From the NCBI RefSeq assembly GCF_013407925.2, contig NZ_CP060201.1:6123001-6187000 (forward strand): a stretch of DNA of 64,000 nt, read 5' to 3'. Made by a program: the position numbers and the translations under genes. The notes beneath the pieces were generated by a model. The model was given only the letters and a program-made list of their open reading frames with translations, did no database searches and was not told the DNA's origin. Below, one piece after another: positions 1 through 8,105 of this stretch. Source of the stretch: Pseudomonas protegens (GTDB taxonomy: Bacteria > Pseudomonadota > Gammaproteobacteria > Pseudomonadales > Pseudomonadaceae). The stretch's first letter is position 1; every line of letters starts with the position of its first letter.

Positions 1-885
1 GGTGGTGATGATGTCCGGCTGCATGCCGAACACCTCCTGTGAGGCGAAGAAGGTTCCCAGGCGTCCGAATGAGGTCACCACCTCGTCAGCCACATACAGT
101 AGGTCGTAGCGTTGGCAGATTTCCCACATGCGAAGGTGATAACCCTCGGGCGGAATTATCACCCCGCCGGAGCCCATGATGGGTTCGGCAAAGAACGCCG
201 CGACCTTGTCCGGGCCGATGGTGAGGATCTTGTCTTCGAACTCGGCCAGCAGAAACTCGAGAAATTCTGCCTCGCTCATCCCGGCCGGGGCCCGGTAGTA
301 GTTGGGGCAGGAGATGTGGTGGAACAGATCACTCATGAAGTCGAATTCGGGGGCCCGGTCCGCGGCCTTGTTACCGATGGACATGGTGAGGAAGGTGGAG
401 CCGTGGTAGGCATTGATCCGTGAGATCACGTGCTTTTTCTCATGCTTACCGCGACTGTTCTGATAGAACTGCACCAGGCGATAGGCCGTGTCCACCGCCG
501 TGGAGCCGCCGGTGGTGAGGAACACGTGATTCAGGTCGCCCGGAGCCAGGCTGGCGAGTTTTTCACAGAGCTCGATGGCGCTGACGTTGGCCATGTCGCA
601 GAACGGGTTGGAGTAGGCCAGCTGCCGTACCTGATCGGCGATGGCCTCGGCCATTTCCTCGCGCCCCAGGCCGATGTTGGTGCACCACATGCCGCCGACC
701 GCGTCCAGATAGCGTCGGCCGGCGGTGTCATAGATGTAGGCGCCTTCACCGGCGGCGATGTTCAGCGAGCCCTGCTCACGGTGTTCGTCGAACATGTGGA
801 AACCGTGCATGTAATGCGCCTTGTCGGCGGCCACCAGCTTGGGTTCGTCGAACTGCTGGAAGAAGGTTGCGGGTTGGATAGCCAT
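1..885 (-). CDS. class III (PLP) aminotransferase, polyamine:pyruvate type, 3' end outside window
   Basis: The reading frame opens at the ATG at 885-883 and stays open to base 1, so about 295 N-terminal residues are visible and the PLP-lysine region is missing. Visible features are the start MAIQPATFFQQFDEPKLV, the TTGGSTAVDTA segment that contacts the PLP phosphate, an AYHGSTFLTMS motif, and YVADEVVTSFGR near the edge with the aspartate that pairs with the pyridine nitrogen. This is the pattern of omega-aminotransferases such as SpuC, which move an amino group from putrescine or a related diamine to pyruvate. The next gene upstream encodes a polyamine-binding protein in the same direction, which supports a role in polyamine catabolism. 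The substrate is inferred from family and context. Confidence 0.85.
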   Translation of the reverse strand, partial: MAIQPATFFQQFDEPKLVAADKAHYMHGFHMFDEHREQGSLNIAAGEGAYIYDTAGRRYLDAVGGMWCTNIGLGREEMAEAIADQVRQLAYSNPFCDMANVSAIELCEKLASLAPGDLNHVFLTTGGSTAVDTAYRLVQFYQNSRGKHEKKHVISRINAYHGSTFLTMSIGNKAADRAPEFDFMSDLFHHISCPNYYRAPAGMSEAEFLEFLLAEFEDKILTIGPDKVAAFFAEPIMGSGGVIIPPEGYHLRMWEICQRYDLLYVADEVVTSFGRLGTFFASQEVFGMQPDIITT

Positions 886-943
886 GGGCTTTACCTCGGG
901 TCGAAGCATGACGTGGACAATTTGTGAAATTGGCGCCGGCAGT

Positions 944-2044
944 TCACTTGCCGATCTTCACCATGTTCCAGGTGCGGGTGATCAGGCGGGTACTGGCGGG
1001 TGACTGGATGGTCTGGGTGAACAGCCGCTCGCGGGTCTGGGCATCGGGGTAGATCGCCGGGTTGTCGCGCACTTCGGCGCTGAGCAGCGGCGTGGCCTTG
1101 AGATTGGCATTGGCATAGCGGATGTAGTCGCTGACCTCGGCCATGACCTGGGGCTGCAACAGGTATTCGATAAAGGCATGGGCATTGGCCACATTCGGGG
1201 CGTCGGCGGGAATGTAGAAGTCATCGAACCAGATCAGCGACCCTTCCCTGGGGATGAAGTAATCAAGCTTGACCGGTGCCCCGGCTTCATTGGCCCGGGC
1301 CTGGGCCGTGGCGTAGTCGCCGGACCAGGTGGCGCTCAGGCACAGCTCGCCATTGGCCAGGCCATTGAGGTAGCTGGTGGAGTCGAACTTGCGAATGTAG
1401 GGGCGCACGGCCATCAAGGCCTCCTGCGCGGCCTTGAGATCGGCGGGTTCGGCGCTGTTGGGATTGCGCCCCAGCCAGGCCAGGACCAGCGGCAGGATAT
1501 CGGTGGGCGAGTCCTGCAGCGTCACCCCGCAATCGGCGAAGCGTGACACCACCTTGGGATCGAACAGCATCGCCAGGGAACCGATGGGCGCATCCGGCAT
1601 CCGCTCGCGGATCTTGTCGACGTTGTAGGTCACGCCATTGCTGCCCCAGGTATAGGGCGCCGAATACTGCACACCCGCGTCGTAGTTCTCCAGGCTCTTG
1701 AGCACCTGGGGATCGAGATTCTGCCAGCTGGGCAACAACTGCTTGTTCAACGGCTGGAACACCCGCGCCTTGATCAAGGGCGGCACCAGCGCGGCATTGA
1801 GCACCACCAGGTCATAGCCGGAGCGCCCCGGAAGCAGCTTGCCCTGCACGGTTTCGTAAGAGTCGAAGGTGTCGTAGATCACCTTGATCCCGCTGGCCTT
1901 CTCGAAGCCGGCGAGGGTGTGCTCACCGATGTAGTCCGACCAGTTGTACAGGCGCAAGGTCTTGTCGGCGGGCTCCTGAGCCTGCAACCCGACTGCCGCC
2001 ACCGCCAGAACCACGCCAAATACCGCAGGGAATGCTATGCGCAT
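944..2044 (-). CDS. periplasmic polyamine (putrescine/spermidine) ABC transporter substrate-binding protein
   Basis: A protein of about 366 residues. I chose the start at 2044 (MRIAFPAVFGVV) because it begins a clean Sec signal peptide ending LQAQEP and follows a GGCGG-type ribosome site; a longer frame to 2122 adds a non-signal leader. The mature protein starts TLRLYNWSDYIGE, the hallmark N-terminus of the PotF/PotD/SpuD family of type II periplasmic binding proteins. It should capture putrescine or spermidine and deliver it to a PotGHI-type permease that is not in the window. Only 58 bases separate it from the aminotransferase start, so the two are probably co-transcribed. Exact ligand preference cannot be read from sequence. 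Confidence 0.85.
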   Translation of the reverse strand: MRIAFPAVFGVVLAVAAVGLQAQEPADKTLRLYNWSDYIGEHTLAGFEKASGIKVIYDTFDSYETVQGKLLPGRSGYDLVVLNAALVPPLIKARVFQPLNKQLLPSWQNLDPQVLKSLENYDAGVQYSAPYTWGSNGVTYNVDKIRERMPDAPIGSLAMLFDPKVVSRFADCGVTLQDSPTDILPLVLAWLGRNPNSAEPADLKAAQEALMAVRPYIRKFDSTSYLNGLANGELCLSATWSGDYATAQARANEAGAPVKLDYFIPREGSLIWFDDFYIPADAPNVANAHAFIEYLLQPQVMAEVSDYIRYANANLKATPLLSAEVRDNPAIYPDAQTRERLFTQTIQSPASTRLITRTWNMVKIGK

Positions 2045-2442
2045 GCTGGAATTCCGCCTTGAACCTGATGGAAGGAGCCCGGGTCGAGCCATTGGCGCTA
2101 CTGTCCGCGAGCGACCGGACACATGCCATAACCCGATCGGGTAGGTGACCGCGCGCGCAGAAGAGGAGGGAGCAATCCGCCGTCATGTGTGCAATCATCC
2201 AGCGCCGCTGCCCCACTGCGAGACGGATTTGCAGCTGCCCGGAAACCTGCGGAAACAGCCCGGCAGAAAAAATATCGAATAGGAGTTGCCAGGAATGGAA
2301 AACATGTCCATAATTGCGACCATTCCTCAGCGAGGAAACGGAAAAACTCTTTAAAAATCAAAGAGTTGCGAGATGAGGTTGATCTCGAATACCGTTACAG
2401 TTTGTACGTGTTCAGTGTTGCTTTACGGTACTGGACACTTGG
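2045..2442. other. intergenic region between the polyamine locus and tRNA-Cys
   Basis: About 400 bases with no convincing gene. It must hold the leftward promoter of the polyamine operon and the rightward promoter of tRNA-Cys, but I cannot assign boxes with confidence. Confidence 0.5.
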
Positions 2443-2516
2443 GGCCGAGTAGCAAAATGGTTATGCAGCGGATTGCAAATCCGCCTACGCCGGTTCGATT
2501 CCGACCTCGGCCTCCA
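2443..2516 (+). tRNA. tRNA-Cys (anticodon GCA), integration site
   Basis: A 74-base cloverleaf starts GGCCGAGT and ends CTCGGCCTCCA, with the encoded CCA. The anticodon GCA lies at 2475-2477 in an ATTGCAAAT loop and the T-arm is GGTTCGATTCC. The acceptor stem pairs GGCCGAG with CTCGGCC. Its 3' half is repeated twice downstream, so it serves as the attachment gene for integrated elements; the tRNA itself is reconstituted intact. Confidence 0.95.
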
Positions 2517-2572
2517 CCCTTGAAAACCCCGTAGATTAACGTCTACGGGGTTTTTTATTGCCTGGGATTTGG
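2470..2572 (+). repeat. attL-type direct repeat (tRNA-Cys 3' half, terminator and flank)
   Basis: These 103 bases recur at 15100-15202 with two mismatches (2514 and 2522). The repeat covers the anticodon loop to the CCA, the terminator and the flank CCTGGGATTTGG. Such a duplication at a tRNA 3' end next to an integrase gene is the usual scar of site-specific integration. Confidence 0.9.
2527..2556 (+). terminator. Rho-independent terminator after tRNA-Cys
   Basis: CCCCGTAGA, a short TTAACG loop region and TCTACGGGG form a perfect stem followed by six T residues. An identical hairpin sits in the attR copy at 15157-15186. Confidence 0.9.
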
Positions 2573-2580
2573 GCAATCAC

Positions 2581-2610
2581 TTCCGCAATTTTTTGAATTG
2601 CTTCCGCAAT
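2581..2610 (+). repeat. candidate integrase arm-type sites, left end
   Basis: TTCCGCAAT occurs at 2581-2589 and again at 2602-2610, a 21-base period, just inside the left attachment repeat. The same octamer appears at 14988 (direct) and 15050 (inverted) inside the right end. Paired short repeats flanking att cores are typical of tyrosine-recombinase arm sites; binding is inferred. Confidence 0.5.
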
Positions 2611-2716
2611 CGGGCTTTCTAATCGCTGAGTTGACGTACGACTTTGGGGTGGGAGTGGGTAGTGGTGTGGCTGGCTAAAGGCTGTTGCGCATCGCAGCAA
2701 GTAGCGCCCGCTTTGC

Positions 2717-2745
2717 TTGATCACTGTTTATTTGTACAGTATTAT
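2717..2745 (+). promoter_or_regulatory. sigma70 promoter with a LexA (SOS) box in its spacer
   Basis: TTGATC (2717-2722) and TATTAT (2740-2745) are separated by exactly 17 bases. The spacer contains CTGTTTATTTGTACAG (2724-2739), which fits the CTG-N10-CAG LexA operator with symmetrical CTGT/ACAG ends. LexA bound here would block RNA polymerase. The first gene downstream starts at 2852, so this promoter most likely drives the two-gene module 2852-5289 on DNA damage. Confidence 0.75.
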
Positions 2746-2851
2746 TGTGATGTAAAAATGAATCTTGACAAGCTGGGCATTGGGCAAGAAAGGTGGTTAG
2801 ATAGCTTTTTAATGGCATGTCGCCACCTTCTTACTGGATTGAGGATGTCAC

Positions 2852-3838
2852 TTGGCTACTCTAACTACTGCCGAAGTTGATGCTCTGCAAATTGAGAATT
2901 TCATTTTTCACGTAGTTCATCATGGAGCTGATGATCCAATTTTGTTCGACGACACACCACTGGCGACTTTTGAGCAATTCTTCATTGATCGCATCAAAGA
3001 GACACTCAAAGGAAATAGGTTTCTTTTCAAAGTTAACTCCCAGGTTAAGGAAAAACTGGAGAGCTGGGAAAATGGAGAGCATTCATTTGTAGATATCTCC
3101 AAAAACTTAGCGCGCCAGTTTCACCGTGTAGGTGACAAACGGATGAAAACAGGTGTTTTGATCGTCATCGGACTGAAAACGAATGAGAGGAAGTTATATT
3201 CACTCATTAAGTATGATTCCGAGAAGGTTGTCACCTTCGTCCGTGAAGGAGCTAGAGCTATTCTGCAGGCAGTGACGAACAACTTTACGGAGTCACCTAA
3301 GGCGTTACAGAAATCGGCTCTGATAGATCTCAAAGCCGATGAGGCCGAGGTTGTGATAATTGATCGTATGAACCGTACAGGAATAAGCGATTTCTATAAA
3401 AATTTCTTAGGTGTCGAGCGGCTGCGTAATTCAAAGGAGATGACTAGCGACTTGGTTAAGGCTGTTAGGAAGACAGTTAAGGTTCACGCTGCAGAGTTGC
3501 CTCGGGCCATTACTTCCAAGGTCTCTGATAAAATCGTAGAGATTGCGAAAGCTAGAAAAGAATTCGAAGTTGAAGCTTTTTTCAATGACTTTTTTGGTGT
3601 GAAGGCTAGTGAAGAAATTCGTCAAACTTTTGATCGGACATTGGATAGCCTCAAACTTACCGGCGAAGCCTTTGAGTACGATGAAGGTGAGCTCCCCAAA
3701 AGCGAAGACAAGAAGTACATAACCTCTGAAGGTATTCGTATAACTATGCCAGCGAAAGCTAAAGGACTTTTGGAGGTTAAGCACACTAAGGATGAGTCTA
3801 TTATCACTATTCGAACGAGTCGATTGCAGGAAATATGA
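2852..3838 (+). CDS. nucleoid-associated protein family (NA37/YejK/NdpA-like), first gene of a two-gene island module
   Basis: A protein of 328 residues. The start is a TTG at 2852 behind a GAGGA ribosome site. The opening TTAEVDALQIENFIFHVVHH, the repeated short VVIIDRMN-type strands and the overall length match the 37-kDa nucleoid-associated protein family (YejK in E. coli, NdpA in Pseudomonas). Those are abundant nucleoid proteins of unclear biochemical role. This copy is AT-richer than the core genes, lies on an integrated element and overlaps the next gene by four bases (ATGA), so it is probably not the housekeeping copy. A promoter with a LexA box lies about 110 bases upstream. Family placement is from recognition of the N-terminus; the link to defence or toxicity is inference. 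Confidence 0.65.
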   Translation: MATLTTAEVDALQIENFIFHVVHHGADDPILFDDTPLATFEQFFIDRIKETLKGNRFLFKVNSQVKEKLESWENGEHSFVDISKNLARQFHRVGDKRMKTGVLIVIGLKTNERKLYSLIKYDSEKVVTFVREGARAILQAVTNNFTESPKALQKSALIDLKADEAEVVIIDRMNRTGISDFYKNFLGVERLRNSKEMTSDLVKAVRKTVKVHAAELPRAITSKVSDKIVEIAKARKEFEVEAFFNDFFGVKASEEIRQTFDRTLDSLKLTGEAFEYDEGELPKSEDKKYITSEGIRITMPAKAKGLLEVKHTKDESIITIRTSRLQEI

Positions 3839-5289
3839 CCAAACAAATCGGCAATGAGATCAGCGGCTTTTTTCGAAGGCTAGCGAATCAGCCTGGAGCG
3901 ACGCTGACGGAGTCGATTCAGAGTGTTCGTGTGGATAACGTGAATCACTACACTCCGGAATTGGTTGATGAGCTGAAAGCGATAGCCTCAAAAGTTGAGC
4001 AACTCGATTTGGGGCTGCTGGAATTGTTTGGTGATGTGGCAGGCAGGCTAGGGATAGCCGAAATGGAATGGGACGATATAGAGGGCGAAAGCCTTACGAT
4101 TATTTTGGAAAAAACAAGCCAGGATGATCGGTGTTTTTTCTTCAGTCAAAAAGGTTTTAAAAGTTGGCTGGAAGGGCTCTCTGTGACGAGTCAGAACGTG
4201 AGTGATCGTAAGTGTATTGAGATTACTGACGATTTTTCTGAATTTTCCACATTCCTTTTTACTGTAAAGCAGTTTGGAAGCCCACGGACATTGCCTGATT
4301 TCAAACAGGCTCCTGAAAAACCTGGAAAGTTGGTTCGTGACTTCACGCAGCGCTTCACACCGCAGTACATTGACCCATGGTTGCTCATTGATAAGCCCGC
4401 GAAGACAAGCGAGTCTTTCCGAACATGGTCAGGTGTGGCTATACAGAGGTTGGTTTATTGTTTGCCAACGGAGATTCGAGCTGAAGGAAGCGACGCACAG
4501 GTGTTTTTCCGTGGAGGGCGGTCTCTGCCAATCTCTATTGATAAAGAGGTTGTTTGGGATGAAGTTAATTTTGAGCTTATTTACGACGTCTGTGAATGGG
4601 TGTATTCCACTCCCCGTGAAGCGGAAACAAAATTCCAACTGTTGAATAACCATGTGGGTATCAATTGGAGCCTTGAAGAGGCTTGGCCCTCAGGAACTAA
4701 CCACCTACTTCCAAATAGTTTTGCAGGTGCCAAAGAAGCCTTCTCTTTCCATCTTCAGGAGCAAAGCAAGGAGGCCGTAAAGAGCTTGGGAGATCTCCGA
4801 AAGGGGTTGCAAGAGGAGGTCAATAAAACACAGTCGGCAACGAGGGATTTGGTTGCAGCACTCTGGCGAGACTTTGCGGTAGCGGGAGTAGTCGCGGCAC
4901 TTAAGGCCCCTATACTACCCAATGTTATTCCAGATATTTCAATCAAGGCTCTTCAGATTGGGGTGTCAGCGCTTTTGTTTTTGAGTATTTTAGTTAGCAC
5001 TATTTCTAATTGGAAATTCAATAGTCTGGCTGATTGTAGTCGCCGCAACTGGCGTAAAAAGCTGTATAGCTTTATGTCAGATGCGGACTGGAAGAGTCTA
5101 GTAGAAAAACCTATTTCATCTGGGCGCACTGTATATTGGGTTTCTTGGTCGTTTTGTCTATTGCTTTATTTGACGATGATTAGGTATTTTCTTGGTCTGG
5201 CTATCCCCGATGTTGTTGCTAACTACGTTGATCGTCCCTTTGTTCTACTATATAACTTTATCTGCGCTGTCCTTTCCTATTACTGCTAA
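3835..5289 (+). CDS. uncharacterised membrane-anchored protein with coiled coil, second gene of the module
   Basis: A protein of 484 residues that starts inside the stop of the preceding gene (ATGA overlap), so the two are translationally coupled. Residues 1-300 look soluble with no motif I recognise. Residues about 305-345 are rich in Q, K, E and L and look like a coiled coil. From about 350 to the end there are three or four hydrophobic segments, including ALQIGVSALLFLSILVSTI and WSFCLLLYLTMIRYFLGLAI, with a final segment reaching the C-terminus. A soluble sensor-like part joined by a coil to C-terminal membrane helices is a layout seen in abortive-infection effectors, but no family was recognised. 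Base composition is low-GC like the partner gene. Confidence 0.6.
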   Translation: MTKQIGNEISGFFRRLANQPGATLTESIQSVRVDNVNHYTPELVDELKAIASKVEQLDLGLLELFGDVAGRLGIAEMEWDDIEGESLTIILEKTSQDDRCFFFSQKGFKSWLEGLSVTSQNVSDRKCIEITDDFSEFSTFLFTVKQFGSPRTLPDFKQAPEKPGKLVRDFTQRFTPQYIDPWLLIDKPAKTSESFRTWSGVAIQRLVYCLPTEIRAEGSDAQVFFRGGRSLPISIDKEVVWDEVNFELIYDVCEWVYSTPREAETKFQLLNNHVGINWSLEEAWPSGTNHLLPNSFAGAKEAFSFHLQEQSKEAVKSLGDLRKGLQEEVNKTQSATRDLVAALWRDFAVAGVVAALKAPILPNVIPDISIKALQIGVSALLFLSILVSTISNWKFNSLADCSRRNWRKKLYSFMSDADWKSLVEKPISSGRTVYWVSWSFCLLLYLTMIRYFLGLAIPDVVANYVDRPFVLLYNFICAVLSYYC

Positions 5290-5396
5290 TGTTGATGGTT
5301 GGTTTTCCGTCGATAAACTTTTAGTATGAAGCTACTTTGTTCGAAAAAACATTGTTAGTCATTCGCTGTCGATTGTAATACTCGGTAGTATCGGGA

Positions 5397-6461
5397 TTAT
5401 TTTGTAGGTTTAACAATCTCACCAACCCGCCGATAGACCTTCTTAGTCATCTCCTCAGTTGAGTGCCCCAGCAACCGGCTTGCATGCGTCAGCTCGATCT
5501 CACTAGCCGCCTTCGGCCGAATGTCCTTGAACTGAAACTGCCGAATGCTGACCGCCAGTGCCGGATCGCCATCGGCCGCTGCCTTGATGGCGGCCTTCTC
5601 CCGGGCATCATCCCAGCGATTGCGTAGCATCTGCTGGCTCATTCGTAGCCCTGACGCGTTGGTGATCAGCGTCGATGTCCTGATTCCGTTGATGGCCCTG
5701 CGTTCCTGTAGATCCTCGATAAAGGCGCTCAACCCGGACTGGACGCCTTCCTCCTCCAGGCGCAGGCGCAGGCGCTTTTCGGTCTTGCCCTGGCCAATCA
5801 GCAAGAACCCATTGTTCAGGTCGGTGGCGGCGATCTTGAGCACGTCTGCGGGGCGTTGGCCGGTCAGGTAGGCCAGGTCCATTGCGTCCTTCAGTTCTTG
5901 CACCGCCTCGGCGTACACCGCATTCCATACGGTCTCGCCGGCGTAGTAGTCCCTGGGCTTTTCCTTGTTACGGCGAACGCCGAAGCACGGGTTGGCTTTG
6001 TCGGTCAGGCCCCACTCTCGGGCGATGGTGAACGCGTGGGAGAGTAGGGCGATTTCTCTGTTGGCCCGGACCTTGGCGGTTCTGGCATCGCGGTATTGGG
6101 CGATCACCTGGGGGGTGATCGATTCGATAGGTGCGTTCTCAAAGGCTCTCCTGAGCTGCTTGAGTTCCTTGCGGTTGTCCGACTGGGTGCGGATCGACTT
6201 GCCGGGGATGATCTCCTTTTCGTACCGGTCGAATACGTAGCTCATCAGGTGGTTAGGCTTGGGTGGCGTTCTGCGCTCCAGCCTGGCCCATTCCACCTTG
6301 GCCTGATCGAGGTCGGTGCCTAGTGGGATTTCTTTGCGTTTGCCGGCGGCGTCCCTGCCGTCGTAGTAGTACGCCGTCCAGATCTGGCCGTTCTTGCCCT
6401 TTCTGATACGGCGCACCATACGCGGCGGCAGGTCGCGGTTGGCTGTGGTTCTCTTGCGCAC
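5397..6461 (-). CDS. tyrosine recombinase (phage integrase)
   Basis: A protein of 354 residues with a GTG start at 6461. The C-terminal catalytic domain shows YLTGQRPADVLKI (first catalytic Arg), the KDIRPKAASE segment (second Arg of the H/R-x-x-R box), LLGHSTEEMT and the nucleophile in KVYRRVGE. The N-terminus is a short basic arm-binding segment. It lies about 2.8 kb from the left att repeat, points away from the prophage remnant, and is preceded after three bases by a DUF4224 gene that is probably its accessory factor. It should integrate the element at tRNA-Cys. No frame damage is seen, so it may be active. Confidence 0.9.
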   Translation of the reverse strand: MRKRTTANRDLPPRMVRRIRKGKNGQIWTAYYYDGRDAAGKRKEIPLGTDLDQAKVEWARLERRTPPKPNHLMSYVFDRYEKEIIPGKSIRTQSDNRKELKQLRRAFENAPIESITPQVIAQYRDARTAKVRANREIALLSHAFTIAREWGLTDKANPCFGVRRNKEKPRDYYAGETVWNAVYAEAVQELKDAMDLAYLTGQRPADVLKIAATDLNNGFLLIGQGKTEKRLRLRLEEEGVQSGLSAFIEDLQERRAINGIRTSTLITNASGLRMSQQMLRNRWDDAREKAAIKAAADGDPALAVSIRQFQFKDIRPKAASEIELTHASRLLGHSTEEMTKKVYRRVGEIVKPTK

Positions 6462-6464
6462 GGG

Positions 6465-6731
6465 TCAGCTCACATTCGCAAGGTTGAGCGACCAGACTTC
6501 AGTCACGGCACTAGCTGCAGAGGGTTTAATGCCGGCTAACTTCATCCTGGCGTAAACCCGGCCAACGATGGGGCGCCGTGCACCGGTCAGAACAAACTCC
6601 CAATTGTTGTTGGTCAGCCATTGGATCTGTTTGGACGGGAGCTGATAGCCCGTGATGGTTGCGAGCTCTTCGTCGGCCAGGGTTTCGCTTTGTAATGAGT
6701 TAGCTGCATATGGGGCGTTATTAGTGCTCAT
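6465..6731 (-). CDS. DUF4224 small phage protein next to integrase
   Basis: An 88-residue protein containing LADEELATITGYQLPSKQIQWL, the signature of the DUF4224 family, which in temperate phages usually sits directly beside the integrase. The ATG at 6731 overlaps the stop of the methyltransferase fragment (ATGA), and three bases separate its stop from the integrase start, so the three are one leftward operon. A role as excisionase or directionality factor is suggested by position only. Confidence 0.75.
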   Translation of the reverse strand: MSTNNAPYAANSLQSETLADEELATITGYQLPSKQIQWLTNNNWEFVLTGARRPIVGRVYARMKLAGIKPSAASAVTEVWSLNLANVS

Positions 6732-7330
6732 GCGGCGACCTCACTTTGAAAGCTCAAGAAATGCAGTTGCTGCCACTCTTGGATCTTGGCCGTTTCCAAT
6801 GGCGCGGTTCCTGTCCATCCGATCGGCCATCCCATGAGGCTTTCCCAGAAATCCGGGTTCACATAGAGCTTGCCGGTGGGTGTTCCACGAAGCTTGTTCT
6901 GGCTTCCTCCTACCTCCTGGAAGGTTCCGCCCCAGCGGCTGGAGCCATGGCATGGAGTCGGCCACGATCCAGCAACGGGTTCTGGTGTGGGGGCGCCAAC
7001 GTGGTTCGATCCCAGCACTCCCCATCGAGCAGAAAACCCCAGCTCGGCCAGGTCACCGAGCACTGTTCCAAGTCCTCGGTGAGTGAGAGCTGACGAGTTC
7101 TCCACGAACGCAAATCGGGGTCGTACTTCGCTAATGATTCTTGCCATGTGCCGCCAGAGGGAGCTCGCTTCCCCTTCAATACCGGCTTTTTTTCCTGCTT
7201 GGGATATGTCGGTGCAAGGAAATCCCCCAGAAACCACGTCAACAAACCCGCGCCATGGGTAGCCGGCCCAGTAGAGCATGGCGACGGTGAGTATCAGGCC
7301 GATCAGGGCAATGATCTGTATGTGGGTCAT
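6728..7330 (-). pseudogene. DNA cytosine C5-methyltransferase remnant fused to a small hydrophobic leader
   Basis: The frame begins with a membrane-like leader (MTHIQIIALIGLILTVAMLY) behind a good GGAG site and then runs into VDVVSGGFPCTDISQAG, methyltransferase motif IV with the catalytic PC. ENSSALTHRGL corresponds to motif VI. The N-terminal SAM-binding FxGxGG motif is absent. After VGAP near 6985 the expected RxRxWIVA motif VIII is found only in the neighbouring frame, consistent with one base lost from a C run. The C-terminal NPDFWESLMGWPIGWT is back in the first frame. The gene therefore appears to be a deletion fusion plus compensated frame damage, and catalysis is unlikely. Confidence 0.7.
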
Positions 7331-7374
7331 GTGGTGTGCTCCGGTGGGTTTGGCTGGTGGTGGCAGCCCTTGGG

Positions 7375-7701
7375 TTATTGCTCGTGCTCGGCGATGTCGC
7401 TTTGTTGCTTGGCGTGTTCTTCATCCGCCCGGTAGGCGCGGATGTCGATCAGTGCGGCAACGTGGCGGATGTGTGCGTACTTCGGTGCCTTGCGGCTGCT
7501 GTCCAGGGTGGTGACGGGCAGTTGAATGCGGCCGCTGCTGATCTCGGCGGCGAACGACTGTTCGTTGAGGTTGCGGAAGTACTGCACGCGGATCTTTTCC
7601 AGCGGGATCAGTACGTCGCCGAAGGTGCGATACAACAGCTCGACTGTGGCGGTTTCCGGTGCTGGCATCAGGCGCAGCGGGGTCTGGTTGGCGTTACTCA
7701 T
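7375..7701 (-). CDS. PrtN-family pyocin/prophage activator
   Basis: A 108-residue protein. The segment TVELLYRTFGDVLIPLEKIRVQYF followed by SGRIQLPVTTLDSSRKAP and a tail rich in A, H and K matches PrtN-type activators (the YFxxL...F...SGxIxLP pattern). In P. aeruginosa PrtN is released from PrtR by RecA and switches on pyocin late genes. Here it sits in the leftward early operon of a prophage remnant and its start overlaps the stop of the upstream small gene. Whether it still has targets is unknown: most late genes are gone, and the remaining tail and lysis genes are transcribed the other way. Confidence 0.7.
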   Translation of the reverse strand: MSNANQTPLRLMPAPETATVELLYRTFGDVLIPLEKIRVQYFRNLNEQSFAAEISSGRIQLPVTTLDSSRKAPKYAHIRHVAALIDIRAYRADEEHAKQQSDIAEHEQ

Positions 7702-7873
7702 TGGCTTGCTGGCTCTCCATGCGCTGGCGGCGTTTCGGGTGGTTCCAGGTGATCAGGCAGTGGGCTTTGGTCAGCTCGCGCAGATGCTCGGGTACCTCAA
7801 GGAGCGCAGCGTTGCGCTCCTCTTTGGTCCGTAAGGCGATGATCTGGCGGGCGTACTCCCTAGGCCACGTCAC
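7694..7873 (-). CDS. small conserved prophage protein
   Basis: A 59-residue frame with a GTG start at 7873, inside the end of the upstream gene. It reads VTWPREYARQIIALRTKEER and ends in a basic MESQQANE tail. The WPREYARQI opening and the LLEVPEHLRELTK segment resemble a small protein common in early operons of Pseudomonas phages. The stop overlaps the PrtN start (ATGAGTAA), which supports translation in the operon. Function unknown. Confidence 0.65.
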   Translation of the reverse strand: MTWPREYARQIIALRTKEERNAALLEVPEHLRELTKAHCLITWNHPKRRQRMESQQANE

Positions 7874-8105
7874 GGCGGTCTGCCGGGATAGCGGGCAGGG
7901 CGAGGCCCAGTTGCTCGGCGAGCCAGGGAATGCCGGCCTGTCGAACCCGCGTTGACTGGCTGTATTGCATGCCGAGTTTGTCGTGGTACCAGTTGCCGTC
8001 CTTGATACGCAGGTACTCCCGATCCCGCATTGGGAAGGCCGGCAGGTTGTGTTCGGTGAGTAGGTGCTTCTCGCGCATCAGCTTGATCAGGGCGGCGGGA
8101 GGCTT
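7860..8105 (-). pseudogene. prophage early gene, 5' end replaced at a deletion joint
   Basis: The C-terminal 80 residues or so (LMREKHLLTEHNLPAFPMRDREY, then DKLGMQYSQSTRVRQAGIPW) look like a genuine phage early protein that ends in RRDVA and overlaps the next gene. Upstream of about 8105 the frame becomes an A/P-rich low-complexity stretch that is the antisense of the tape-measure gene, so the real 5' part is lost. Expression from an accidental upstream start is possible. Confidence 0.6.

Noticed and set aside
2758..2880. 40-residue frame beginning a few bases after the LexA-controlled transcription start
   Set aside because: No ribosome site and no family likeness; it overlaps the start of the NA37 gene in another frame. 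It could be a leader peptide but evidence is lacking.
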